From assembly GCF_001638985.1 (NCBI RefSeq), contig NW_017265137.1, positions 2,047,554 to 2,111,553 of the forward strand: a stretch of 64,000 nucleotides of DNA, written 5' to 3'. Below, one piece after another: positions 36,180 through 47,639 of this stretch; within the stretch, counting starts at the first letter, position 1, and each line of letters opens with the position of its first letter. The stretch comes from Phycomyces blakesleeanus NRRL 1555(-). Its lineage: Eukaryota; Mucoromycota; Mucoromycetes; Mucorales; Phycomycetaceae. Below the pieces are notes generated by a model. The model had not been told where the DNA came from, searched no databases, and was given only the letters and a program-made list of their open reading frames with translations. The position numbers and the translations under genes were made by a program.

Positions 36180-38070
36180 TTATAAGTAACGAGGCAGTTT
36201 TAAGTCTCGATATACTCCCCAGGTCTTCTTGTAGAATTTTCTTATCATTGTAGGAAGACCATACACGTAAAAAGAACTTCCCAGAAAAGAAGGAATGTTT
36301 TCTCGAATGACTTGGACGAATAAGACACAGTAAAGATGCGCTACACGGCTGGATTGCACCTTAATAGCGCTCGATCCAATTGGGTTCGTAATGTGGTATG
36401 TAATATAACTCAAAGATGCGCTCCTCCACTTCCACTACCTCTTAAATTTCTGTCTCCTGTACAGCAAAGTCAGACTGTTCGGCCAAGAGATGGCAGATAC
36501 GGTAGCAGTAACAGCATTTGTCTGCTTCGATTTTTGTTCCAGTACATATTCTACTTTATTGACATAAAATTTGGGCTCAAGTATATCGGCAAGCCATGGT
36601 ACAGTATTAAAGCCATAAAAAGTGAACACGGTGTCCATGCTGGAAAGAATTTAATCAATATACCAAAAAAATTGGATTTTTTTTGGCAGTTTTAGCTGAA
36701 GGTATAGCAGACTCAATTGCTGTAATACTAGCAGTATCCTTTTCTTGATGTAATTTCCTGGCATACACTGTAGACCCTGTCAGATGAAAATACTCCTTGG
36801 TTGTACAACGTCTCAATTGATGATCATTAGGATCAAGTCTAACAGCAGCAGTAAACACTCTGTTTCTGCCAGGGTCAAGGAAGCTTGGTCGATACATTTT
36901 GGTAACCTCTTCAAAGATAAAATGTTTAATACCAAAATCATGGTCTACGATTGATATTTCATCTGTTGTATTATGAGACCTTTTATAAAAGAGAAAGTCA
37001 ACGCTGAATCCATCAGACCTGTCAATAATTCCAAGCAGCACATTATTCTCTCCATTAAACATCAGTCCTTCAATACTATGGTTAAAGTCAAGTTAATATC
37101 TTTTATTAGCTTTAGATTTCAAGATATTGTATTTACCTGCTATATTCTAATAATTTGAAATTGAATACTTCGTAGAACAATTGAAGGTCATTGTCATAAC
37201 CTTTTGGCAATGGATTCTTGACAAAAGCAGACAACGAATTTACACTATAAACTACAGATCTCCAATGCATTAAATGGTTTAGTAAGATACTAAATAGTCT
37301 TGGTATAGGAAGCCGCCTAATATCAAACGCATAATTAAGCTCATGTTTGCCTTCATATTGATTCAGGATGTACTCAAGACATTTGTAAACATTTTCGGGG
37401 GCAGACAATAGAATAAGCAGGGTCACCATTTGATTAATGAGTGTTCTTATCGCCTAAGATTCTTGATCTACACTGTTTTTCATAGCATCTTCCGAGAAAC
37501 CACAAGATAAAGGGAAATTGTTTGGCTATACCGGATCTCATTAGCAAACACATTGCTAGCAATATTCTTTAGCAATCCTTTTGATAGTATTAAGATAAAT
37601 CTGCTATGTATATGAGTGATATAATTTAAAGTTAGTCTTATATTAACTGTTGATAATTTTTTGTTTACCATGAAAAAGTTTTGTAGTTGATAATATAAAT
37701 ACTTCAAAAGATGCACCTCAAAAATCTCCGTTATATTATTCTGGTAGCTTGTATCAAGCTCAGTGTACACCTCGGTTATATATTACGAGGCTTCTGTTTC
37801 AATTTTTCTTCATATACAATAGTCCTATGGCTATATATAAGTTTATTCCAGGCTGCTAGTATATCTGATGGTATTTCTATGCTGCTTGTAGCTCTTTTTG
37901 CATTCACCATTTGACAGACAAAACACAAGAATTATTGCGTAAATATACAGTGAGGGATATTGTTGTTTTGCATTCGTTGGGAGCGGAATGTAATGTAATA
38001 GTTTACAAAGATTCTGGCACGGAATACTATCTTCCTGGTATCTCTGCTAGCAAAAATTATCGCTGGCTTC
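36180..38070 (-). pseudogene. Decayed Fanzor (eukaryotic TnpB-like RuvC nuclease) gene
   Basis: Read on -, pieces in order: N-terminal helical part (about 38070-37935, then 37931-37790 after a stop), 37770-37480, 37448-37136, an in-phase GT-AG intron (about 37074-37134), 37073-36655, then 36638-36435 after a frameshift and 36413-36180 after a stop. The diagnostic part is DGFSVDFLFYKR, then the RuvC-I motif FLDPGRNRVFTAAV, then CTTKEYFHLTGS and AIESAIPSAKTA, followed by FTFYG. This order is what I know from Fanzor proteins of Mucoromycota. The last catalytic residues and the zinc ribbon (CxxC pairs) were not found, so it should be inactive. Several stops and at least two frame breaks. Confidence 0.78.
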
Positions 38071-38086
38071 AGGTAGTTTATACAAT

Positions 38087-38595
38087 GCTTTTTTTGTTTT
38101 GAAACTACCAACATCAACTTCAAAATATTATCAGAATTGACACCAACAACCATAACATATCTTTTTTTTTTATTACCACTACAGGATACAGCTCAAAATC
38201 ATAGCCATATAATAAAACTTCGACACTCCAAAACCATACATTCTATTCCTCTAAGCCCAAGGTCTCATATATCACCATTCCCAAATCTGGCTTTCAACTC
38301 TCGCACACACACGATATTCATATGCTTATACTTCCAACACCTTCTTCAATCCCAATGCCCCCCATCCCATCAGACATAATTTTCAAAGCTTTCAACTTCT
38401 AGTATATCTTTAAATAACCGCTTCTACACCAAACAAACTTCACCCAACACAAATACTCAACCATCAAAGTTTCCTTAATATCTTTAAATATAATCACTCT
38501 CACTTTTCTTCTCTCTTTCACTTCAATCAAATCAACTCTCTCCTGTCTCACCGTACCCACATCTCATATTCATCTTAATGTCTTTTTAATTAATT
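38087..38595. repeat. 509-bp direct repeat, copy 1
   Basis: Almost identical to 42870-43376; by eye differences are poly-T length, GAAAC/GACAC and one C/T change. It begins right where the Fanzor reading frame (on -) ends at its N-terminal side and ends at TTTTTAATTAATT. The + strand is very poor in G. It has no TG...CA ends and no adjoining reverse transcriptase, so LTR identity is not supported. It may be the upstream end or promoter of the Fanzor element. Confidence 0.9.
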
Positions 38596-38800
38596 AAATT
38601 ATTATACATATCTAGCTGTTATTAATAGGAAAATGCTTATCACAATCATTGTTAAAATAGAACTCAATTGAAATGGTTTAGAAAGATTTGGTTTTTATTA
38701 ATAAAAAAAAAATTAAAATCAAGGCTAAATAATATATTATATTTATTAGCAAAAAAAAAACGAGAAAAAAAATTATGTCAGATTCTTAGTTCACTACTTA
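38596..38800. other. AT-rich spacer
   Basis: Unremarkable AT-rich DNA between the direct repeat and the structured array. Confidence 0.5.
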
Positions 38801-40230
38801 TAAAAGTAGATCCGTCCTCCCCAGGACGAAGACCTGATCTGACAGCGGGGAGGGAAAATGAACTAGTTTACCCTTTGAACAATAACACTTCACAGGAACT
38901 TATCTTCCTCCATGTTAAGGGTGGTGCGGAGATCGACAGCTAGTGATCAGGCAGCGCTGCACGTCAGCCTACACCCTCTCAACTAACCATCTTTCTCTGA
39001 AGTACGAGTTGGCAACCGCAACTGCATCAAACGCACGACAAACTAGCTCTGCTAGACACTTGGCGCAAGTATAAATACTTGCAATGTACAAAGGTGCATT
39101 CCGTGCAATGTCCCCTTGTAGGTCTAGAAAGAAATGGGGTCCCATCTGGGAACTAAACGCCCAGAGAGATAAAGGAATCTGTTGGTTTTACCTTTTGACG
39201 CCAGTATTTCCTCGGAGACAGAATCTCCTCAATAGTGACAAAGGTAGTGTGGAGAAAGATAACCAGTGCTCAGGCAGCGCTGCACGTCAGCCTACACCTT
39301 TACAACCAGCTAGCTTTCTCTAGAGTATCGGCTGACACCGCAACCGCATCGCGCACACAAGAACCAACTCGGCTAGACACTTATGCAATTTAAAAAATTG
39401 CTATGTACATCAGCAGCGAACCACTGAAGACACAGTACAAGAGTACATTCCGTGCAATGACATCTTGTAGGTCTAGAAAAGAACGCGCGCCACCTGGGAG
39501 CGAAACGCCCGGTGGAAAATACTTCATTGGTCATACCCTATAGCAACTGACACTTCATAGGAACTTATCTTCCTCCATGCCAAGGGTAGTGTGGAGAGTC
39601 TCTACCAGCCATCCTGCAGCGCTGCACGTCAGCATTCACTCTCATAGCTGGCTTCTTCTCTCTTAAGCACTGGCTTGCACCAGCACACACACAAGAACCA
39701 AATCCCTAGACTCTCGCGCAATTAATGGTCATACTACTAGAGCACAAAGTGCCGTTCGCAATCGCAAGAATCGCCAGTGCTACAGTAACAAAGACTGTAG
39801 ACACGATACAAAAGAACGTGCGTGCGTACGTCTCCTGTAGGTCTAGTATATACGAAGGGGGACAATCTAGGAACGAAACTCCTAGATCATCATAGGACTG
39901 GCGGTTTCACCCTATGTAGAACAACACTTCATAGGCAACTATTTTCCTCCATGTTGAGAGCGGTGTGGAGAGCAAATTCAAGCCAGAAGGCAGCGCTGCG
40001 CGTCAGCCTACACCTTCCAGCAAGCTACACTCTCTAGAGTATCGACTAAAGTCGCATCGCGCACACTAAAACCGCCTTGCCAGACACTTGTGCAACTTCG
40101 AAAAATTGCTATGTAATCAGCAGCGAACCACTGAAGACACAGTACGAGCGCATTCGCGCAATACCACTCGTAGGTCTGGCCTGGAAACTTCTCTACGACG
40201 GAAACGAAACGTCCGTGTAGGTCTGGCTTA
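38801..40230 (-). ncRNA. Tandem array of structured-RNA-like units (four units plus a partial one)
   Basis: GC-richer than the surroundings. The landmark GTAGGTCTAG/G starts at 39118, 39467, 39837 and 40170 (spacings 349, 370, 333), with one more unit left of it. A second landmark, GCAGCGCTGCACGTCAGC, occurs near 38951, 39274, 39615 and 39990. Hairpins keep their position while their stem sequence changes: TCTGGG/CCCAGA (39145-39165), CCACC/GGTGG (39490-39515), ATCTAGGA/TCCTAGAT (39865-39887), CTAC/GTAG (40193-40220), always around a loop containing CKAAAC-type sequence. A second hairpin (39065-39082, 39385-39401, 40092-40109) and a third (39007-39023, 39670-39683, 40043-40054) co-vary too. 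One-base indels argue against coding. Strand is taken from the spliced leader on the right. Not identified with any known RNA family. Confidence 0.6.
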
Positions 40231-40800
40231 CTTGGTATACGGCTTGATGGTCGGTTGGCTAGCACAATATCTAAATAGATTGTTAGTCAAAGTCTGATAT
40301 AGTAATAGTATTAATAAGGAACTTACCCAAAGGCCTCCATGCCTGACGCTATAGCTACTTCAAATAGAAATATATACCGGTGCGTATATACTCCCACCTA
40401 AAAAAACATAGTTAGTCAATGTTGAGTAGAGTACAGAATATAATATTGAGCTTACCCAAAGAGCTTCAGAAAAGGGTTTAACTCTTTTTTTTACCACAGG
40501 GAACGATTGCTCACTCCCCACAGCTCCGCAAACAGACATATACCGGTGTGTATACACCCATCTAAAGAATGAATATTTAGATAAAGCTTAGTAAAAGAAA
40601 AAAAAGAGCTTACCGAAAGAGTACGGAGGCACGAAAACCCCATGGACAGAAACACGGACACTCGTCGCTGCTAGCAAAGTAGATGGTTAGATATATTCTA
40701 GTAGAAAGGCAAAGAAAAAGAAGATACTTATCTTTTGGACTAGGCGGAAAGTGTGGGAAAGAGGTAAAAGAGAGAAAAATTTGCTGCGCACTCTTGCACT
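40231..40800 (-). ncRNA. Spliced leader exons upstream of the structured array
   Basis: Read on -, four introns of 52-58 nt with GT-AG ends separate exons ending 40728, then 40670-40614, 40561-40456, 40397-40327 and 40270 onwards into the array. Donors are GTATCT, GTAAGC, GTAAGC and GTAAGT; acceptors end GCTAG, TTTAG, TTTAG, TTTAG. Exons 3 and 4 are related (both encode GVYTHRY or VYTHRY in the joined frame). A frame stays open across the joined exons and stops at 40228, but it has no ATG before exon 3, leaving a 65-codon peptide at most. I therefore favour a spliced non-coding transcript; a short protein is possible. Confidence 0.5.
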
Positions 40801-42743
40801 ATTGATATACTTTTTGATTGAGGGCTGTGAGAAGTGCTGAAGTCATCATGTCAAATATGCATGCACCCCTTAAAACATTTTAGCTGAGACAAAAAAGGCT
40901 GATTGCTATAAATGTTTATTAAATCAATTATACAGACAGATTTAATAAGGACACGATCTTAAAGATTATATAGCTGTAGAACTTGCTATATGAGTATATT
41001 GAAAGAATTGATGGACTTTAATCGAATGTACTCCAAGTTAATTTGATATTAGCTTTTTCTTGCAACTTTACAACAGCAACATATATCAATTGAAAATTAA
41101 TTCTTTCAAATTATTATTCTTTAGTAAGCATTGTATATTAGTAGGCATATATGTAAGGCTGCGAGACCTTCTTTACCATTCAAAGCAGATATTAAAAATG
41201 AAAAACATATCTTCAGAATATATATATATATATAACCAATTAATCGGATTAAAAAACTGAGTACACTTATGCGGACAGAAATATGTATCAATTGGATTAT
41301 GTATTAGTTTAATATCCTTAGACAATATATTAGATACTTAAGTTTCCTTCTGCTACTTAATAAGAGCTGAATTAACCTACCAGCTGTGCACAAATCTATA
41401 CTCATTAAGTCAACCTTAGAGCCGTTCCTGTAAAGCTTGTTTAATGGTGGTACATATCTAAATCTTATCTAACACTGTGTATCGTGAATTAAAATATACT
41501 ATTTTGATCCAACTTCAAAAAGCTTTCTTTTAGCATATTCAAAACTCGATAAAATTTTGTCCTGGAACAAGTATATAGTATTCTCTAAAATTATTCCCTC
41601 ATTAACTTGACAGAGATATATATAATTTATACTGTATATCTCTTAGACAATCTCTCAAATAGTTCTATAAAAGTCCTAATTATATTGTCTGTTCAAGATT
41701 TGTATTAACATTAAGTTGGATCCAAGCTATAAGCAATTAGACAAGATGGATTTGAGTATGCTTTTCTATCGATTTGGTATACGGTAGATATCTATGGATC
41801 GATTAAATCCTCATTTTCTTTTTTCTCTTTTATTATACTATTGCATTGGTATTTCTTTCTGTTCATAAATTCAATATAAGATGGATACTATATACATAAG
41901 TATAGTTACACACTTAGTAACTACACAAAAATTGTCAAACACCTTACATCAAAAAATATGATCCGGTTCTTTAAAAGGAATTGTATTTACATACAAGAGA
42001 AAGCTCTATAATTATATATACAAACAAGCACTAATTAAAGTATCCGCATGAAACCCAAAGCATATACAAAGTAAAGAAAAAGAAAAAGGGTAGTGAATTT
42101 GACAGACACTCTTAAAATGAACAGCTGCGTAATATATGCTATTATATTTTATTTTGCGCTTTAAGAAAAAAGAAAAATACATAGAATGATCTTTATGTAT
42201 TTTATTAACTAGCGTACTTGAAGTCTTTGTTTCAAATCTATTAATTAAAATTAATCAGAGCCTATTCTTCTTTTTAGTTAAATACTTGTCTCCGATATGT
42301 ATACGTGTACCATATACAGTCCAGTCTTTCTTTAAATATATACGCACACGCCAGCTTGTCTACCAATATCTTGGCTGTACCATTATAAAATATAGCATAT
42401 AAGGTGGTTTGCTTTTTTATGTCTTCTTGTAGATTGGGTAAATGTTCACTGATAACTTAGAGTCTACGGCTTCCTAAAAGAATCTTTTTGTAGACTGATA
42501 TGATCAATTTGTGGTACAAACAGCCTATGTGTACCCATAAGAGAAAGAAACATAGTAGACCAATTCACAGTGACACTACCACCCATACCGAGGTTGAAAT
42601 ATTATCTAGTTTTCACTCAATATTGTTCAGAGAGGACTGTCTATCAAAAATAACCTTAACTGAGCTGCAACAAAGACAAAACAAAAAATCCTTTTTAACA
42701 ATGTCTTGAATCTTCTTTTTACATACCTCATTCCTTTCGGGAA
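40801..42743. other. AT-rich region with no clear gene
   Basis: Possible promoter of the spliced transcript at its left end. Two unrecognised open stretches: about 42270-42440 on - and 42500-42709 on + (69 codons from an ATG). Neither has a domain I know, nor neighbours supporting them. Confidence 0.4.
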
Positions 42744-42804
42744 TCCTCAGTCAAACCTTCATGTCTACATTGACTTTACAAATCTACTGGAATCGACACC
42801 AAAT
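42744..42804. repeat. Dispersed repeat fragment, copy 1
   Basis: CCTCAGTCAAACCTTCATG and following bases resemble 46944-47005 (about 75% by eye). It lies directly before the second copy of the 509-bp repeat. Confidence 0.6.
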
Positions 42805-42869
42805 TCACGACACTATCAAAACTGATATCAGCAACCATAACATATTGCTCTTTTTCTTTTCTTTTTTTG

Positions 42870-43376
42870 GCTTTTTTGTTTTGACACTACCAACATCAAC
42901 TTCAAAATATTATCAGAATTGACACCAACAACCATAACATATCTTTTTTTTTATTACCACTACAGGATACAGCTCAAAATCATAGCCATATAATAAAACT
43001 TCGACACTCCAAAACCATACATTCTATTCCTCTAAGCCCAAGGTCTCATATATCACCATTCCCAAATCTGGCTTTCAACTCTCGCACACACACGATATTC
43101 ATATGCTTATACTTCCAACACCTTCTTCAATCCCAATGCCCCCCATCCCATCAGACATAATTTTCAAAGCTTTCAACTTCTAGTATATCTTTAAATAACC
43201 GCTTCTACACCAAACAAACTTCACCCAACACAAATACTCAACCATCAAAGTTTCCTTAATATCTTTAAATATAATCACTCTCACTCTTCTTCTCTCTTTC
43301 ACTTCAATCAAATCAACTCTCTCCTGTCTCACCGTACCCACATCTCATATTCATCTTAATGTCTTTTTAATTAATT
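42870..43376. repeat. 509-bp direct repeat, copy 2 (507 bp)
   Basis: Direct, nearly identical copy of 38087-38595, 4.8 kb away and in the same orientation. It is not followed by Fanzor sequence on its left, so only this segment was duplicated or the rest was lost. Near-identity implies a recent event or conversion. Confidence 0.9.
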
Positions 43377-43698
43377 GTGTTACCATTTCATTCGGATCAA
43401 CTTCATCCTTTATTTTTTTTAAGCCCAATAATAGTAATACTTTAATTAGCTTCACTTGTTTGATATAAGGTTTTGTGATTTAACAATTATCAGGCCATTA
43501 ATATTATTAGAAAGTACAAAAGCCAATATGTTGTGGAAAAATGTTGGGTACATCATGGGTGTCTGTCTAAGCCCATAGCATCTTAATGTAACATTTGGTC
43601 CTATTGTAATTCTTAATATGTACTTGCAAGAACTTTGAATAGATATTAGTCAAATGTTTCTCAAATGCCAGAAAAGACCCGAAAGGTTGTCCAGGATT
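43377..43698. other. AT-rich spacer
   Basis: No feature seen between the direct repeat and the inverted-repeat elements. Confidence 0.4.
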
Positions 43699-43830
43699 TC
43701 CATATATATAGATCTGTCAGAGTTTCCAAAATTAATAGCCCTAGACAAATTTTTGTCAAGATGAAAAGTGAAATTCAAAGTTTTGTTCAAAATTACTGAT
43801 TTTGGAAACTCTGGCTAATCTGTATATGGA
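43699..43830. mobile_element. 132-bp MITE-like element with imperfect terminal inverted repeats
   Basis: Left end TCCATATATATAGATCTGTC (43699 onward) and right end, reverse-complemented, TCCATATACAGATTAGCC; both continue into AGAGTTTCCAAAAT. Arms are about 35 bp, imperfect, with a short A/T-rich centre. No convincing target duplication is visible. Confidence 0.6.
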
Positions 43831-43843
43831 AAGTCTAGACAAG

Positions 43844-44475
43844 AGGTGCTCTTCAAGACACCACACCTTACAACTGGACGTTTTACCAGAATCATTACCC
43901 AAACCTTACACAATGATTTATGTTACATAGTAATTATGTAATGTAAAATCTAAAAATGACAAAAGATCTTGTATATATGGAAGGTGTATTTTCACCTTCA
44001 ACATGAAATAAAATGAGAAATAATGTCCCATATACAGCATACTAAGCAGCTATAGTTATACTGTTACTTTTCGTGAGAGTAATAGTTATGTTAATACGTT
44101 ATTTTATTTCTTTACTTCTATTTTATTGCCTTTTAAATGAATCGGTCAACTCTTCTTAGTCATTTGCTGATTAGAAAAAGCTAGGGTCAAGCATTAGACA
44201 ATGCTTGTAAAAATTCTTTGACTTCCCTTTCTCCAAGAACAATTTATATAAGGCAGTTGTAGTTTTTTGCTGTTTTATTTTAATAAAAGTATTTCAAAAT
44301 AAAGAACACAAAAAATGATACAAAAAAAATGAACACACTTTAATGGCATTTTGGAAATCAAGTACTTCAAAAGTATTTTGCGTAATGTATAGTTTCAAAA
44401 TTGTTTTGTGTAAGATCTGGGTGATGAGTCTCGTGGAACACCCAGTTGTAAGGTCTGGAGTCGTGAAGAGCACCT
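43844..44475. mobile_element. 632-bp element with about 75-bp terminal inverted repeats
   Basis: AGGTGCTCTTCAAGACACCA (from 43844) matches the reverse complement ending at 44475 (AGGTGCTCTTCACGACTCCA). The match continues through ACCTTACAACTGG and CTTACACA, roughly 80% over about 75 bp. The interior is AT-rich and has no open frame, so it resembles a non-autonomous DNA transposon. It starts only 13 bp after the MITE-like element. Confidence 0.62.
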
Positions 44476-46943
44476 AAAGTTTAGAGTTTTGACCTGTGTT
44501 GGAGAAGTCTATTATTAACATATAATAGGCTATGCTTATGTATCTAGTTCATTTCTCTGGTTTGAAATAACTTTTTAAGTAGCAATAGTAAGAGTTTGCT
44601 TTTTAAACTTTCAAAGGAAAATGATTTATAGTTACTCAATATAACATGTTAAATACATGCTTTGTCAACAGCTTCGCCTTTGTGAAAGAAACTCCTGCAT
44701 ATAGTTTAATTTAGCTAGAGAAATTCAGTATAAAATCGTTTAATGAAATGTAAAATACTACTGCAGAGAATCGTTTGTTATGTTTATATACGCAACTATG
44801 TCTGAAGATTAATTTTTATCTCAAATATTTGCTGTAAATAAATGATATATGTAAGCAAGTTAAATATCACTGATATATTTCACATTGTGTATATATATAT
44901 TAATGTTATAAGTAAAGCAAAGTAAAATATAAAAGAAAACAATAGGTGTTATGAAAGTGCTGTTTATATAATTACATTTACTTCTTCTAATTTAAAAGTA
45001 TGCATTTATTTATGAATAACTACCACTGAAGAATTGTAAAGTATACAAGTGTTTTATATATATTATTTTTGTGAGAAAGACACTTTCAAATTTATGAACG
45101 ATTTCATACTTATCTTTAAATTAAAAACGTATAACACTGTCTTTATAAATAAATAAAAAATAAAATAACTGATCTTTATTAAAAACATTATGATTTTTCT
45201 TAAAGTATATACAGCTATAAAGATAATTGTAACATATCTATATTAGATGTTTATTTTTTACTTATCCGTAATAATTTTATTGACTTTCTCAACCAGAGAA
45301 TATATTTCTCAAATTGACATTTCCTATGAAATCCGTGCCTGATAAAATGATAAATGTTCTGTCTTTCAATACTACTCAAATGGAGACTGAAAACATCACT
45401 TTACCACTGCAGGAGTAAGTGTCGGATTTCCATTTTTAAGCTAATTACAACTCCGAACATTCGATATAATTAAAAGCCCGCCGCGCCTCTTAGCCCACTC
45501 GGTTTTTATCGTCTCTAGCTCTTTGACGCACTTGTTTTCAGCAAAAACGAATTACTAGAACGCAAGATAATCAAGCATTTGGTTGAATTACATAAAGTAC
45601 AAAGGTATAAATTTGTGTTAATTTAAACTGAGGTTATAATTTCTTTTTTTTTTGGACTTTGTGATACAATTTATTAACTTTAATAAAACAGTACATGTGC
45701 ACTGATTTGTATTCGAGGTTGTAGAAGGATAAGCATGCTAAAATCTGAAACTTTGATTAGAGTATCTTCAGCAGTTCACTTTATTTTCACTTTTATGTTC
45801 AATTTAATAAGATAAAAAGTACACTTTAATTTTTATTTAAAATAAAACAAATCGAACTGTTGAGCTGAGTGACACGGTTGAGGTGCAATGACCGACTGAG
45901 CCAAGGAACAAGAGAAACGGCGTGTCCGTAATAAAATGCCCAATTCGTCTCTTGTACCTGTGTACCAAAGACTGTTTTCAATCTTTTATCTCGTTCTATT
46001 ATTTCTTGTACTCTTCTCCAAATTACTCTACTTTACTATTATCACCTTTACTGCTCTCACCTCTTTCCTATGCTGATCTCAAATATTACAGCATCTTCTT
46101 TACATTTCCTCTTTTATCATTCGCTTGATATCCCATTTCAACATCTACCCATCGTTTCTCACTTTATTATCTTCATTTTACTATACTCTCGTTTACTATA
46201 TTACTAGTCTCACTCTTTCAACAATGACTCATTATACCCTTTTATTTTCTTCTTCCTTCAAAAAACCGTCCTCCTTTGAAATATTTTTGTTACAAGATTG
46301 TCTATAAAAGCAATCAGCTTTTCCACTTAATAAAAAATTATCCATATCTGTGATCTAATTTGTCTTGAAAGATTTAAGTTGATAATATAAACAGACGATT
46401 AATACCAGTATTTTGGGGTTAAGATCGTTGTTAGTTATTATTTACTGAAGTTATTTGTTTCTTTGACCGTTGGTTCACTTGCACAACACAACCAACACAC
46501 ACACGCGTCATGAGTAACATTTTTTAGCTAAAGTGGTAGTATTTGGCTTTAGATAAATTAAAAGGTGTCTCACTGCCGAAGATGTTCAGAAAGTCTAAGT
46601 CAAAGGGGAAATGTGTAACAATTTTTGTATGTGGAGTTTGCTACCACTTTAAGCTAGGCACGTGACTTTTTCTCTTTTCCCTTCATAGCACATTGCAGAA
46701 AATATAAACTTGTGATCACTGAATATTAAATGCCTGTACAGACCTAGACTTTAAGTCTATGGCTGGTAGTTTTATATCCCTCATCTCTTTTGTGATCCTC
46801 ATCTATATACTATCACAACTAAAATTCGACACAAAGTGACGCAATACAAAAATAGAGCATTCTATTTTAAACAAATACAAAAAAAAATTGTTTTGTTTTT
46901 TCTACAAATGTTCCGTGTACATGCAACTCCAGTCAAAACTAAA

Positions 46944-47005
46944 TCATCAGTCAAACCTCCATGTTTCCAGTGACTTCACATAACTACTAGAATCGCCACT
47001 AAAAA
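46944..47005. repeat. Dispersed repeat fragment, copy 2
   Basis: CATCAGTCAAACCTCCATG onward resembles 42744-42804. It shows the family around the 509-bp repeat is dispersed in this island. Confidence 0.55.
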
Positions 47006-47639
47006 CCACGGAATCCCCTTCTTTCTTTTTCTCCTATTAACACCAACACAAAGCTATTAAAAATTACACGGAAAATGGAACTAGCCATCCTATTTTTTGT
47101 AATGTGTATTGGAGGTAATGTATTTAAAAATGAGGAAGCTAGAGAACAACTAAAGCTAATTCAGCTTCGAATCTTTTAGTGTGTAGCGTAGATTAAGTTC
47201 CTATATGCTAAGAGATAAATTTGAAATGAACGCTCCATATAGCACGAAGTGTATGATTGAAGATCGAATGGATATCTAGTGTGGCATCGGCTACACTGAT
47301 TAAGCGTATGTATTATCTATTAGGTTAAATAAATGGCGAATAAGGTGTCTAGTTCAGGGAATATTTCCTGGGTGGCGACGAGGGCGACGAAGATAGTTTG
47401 GTGAGTAGCCATATACGTATACATAGCTGACCTTCAACTGTTAATATGCTGTTGATTTAGATACTAGAACTTGAGTGGGATCAGTTTCATAGCTCATATT
47501 AGCATGAGGAGGATACTGAGAGGATATACCCAGAGGTCTGCGATATACAATACAGTGGATAATCTAGTGACTGAATTAAACACACGTGGAACTAAAAAAA
47601 TAAGCTAAAGTGTACCCAGCTGCTATTGTTGTTAATTGG

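Noticed and set aside
37911..38102. 63-codon + frame beside the Fanzor relic
   Set aside because: The - strand of the same DNA continues the Fanzor N-terminal part; the + frame starts at TTG and has no match.
39145..39887. Hammerhead ribozyme, suggested by CGAAAC
   Set aside because: The GAAAC lies in a hairpin loop instead of between stems II and III, and no CUGANGA box is suitably placed.
40008..40265. 85-codon - frame in the structured array as a protein gene
   Set aside because: Starts only at GTG, is closed in the joined exon frame, and neighbouring units break the frame by one-base indels.
38087..43376. LTR retrotransposon bounded by the 509-bp repeats
   Set aside because: No TG...CA ends, primer-binding site, polypurine tract or gag/pol frame between the copies.
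45845..45910. tRNA gene on - with A-box-like TGGCTCAGTCGGT and B-box-like AGTTCGATT
   Set aside because: Acceptor stem and T-loop do not fold to standard size; at most a tRNA-derived relic.
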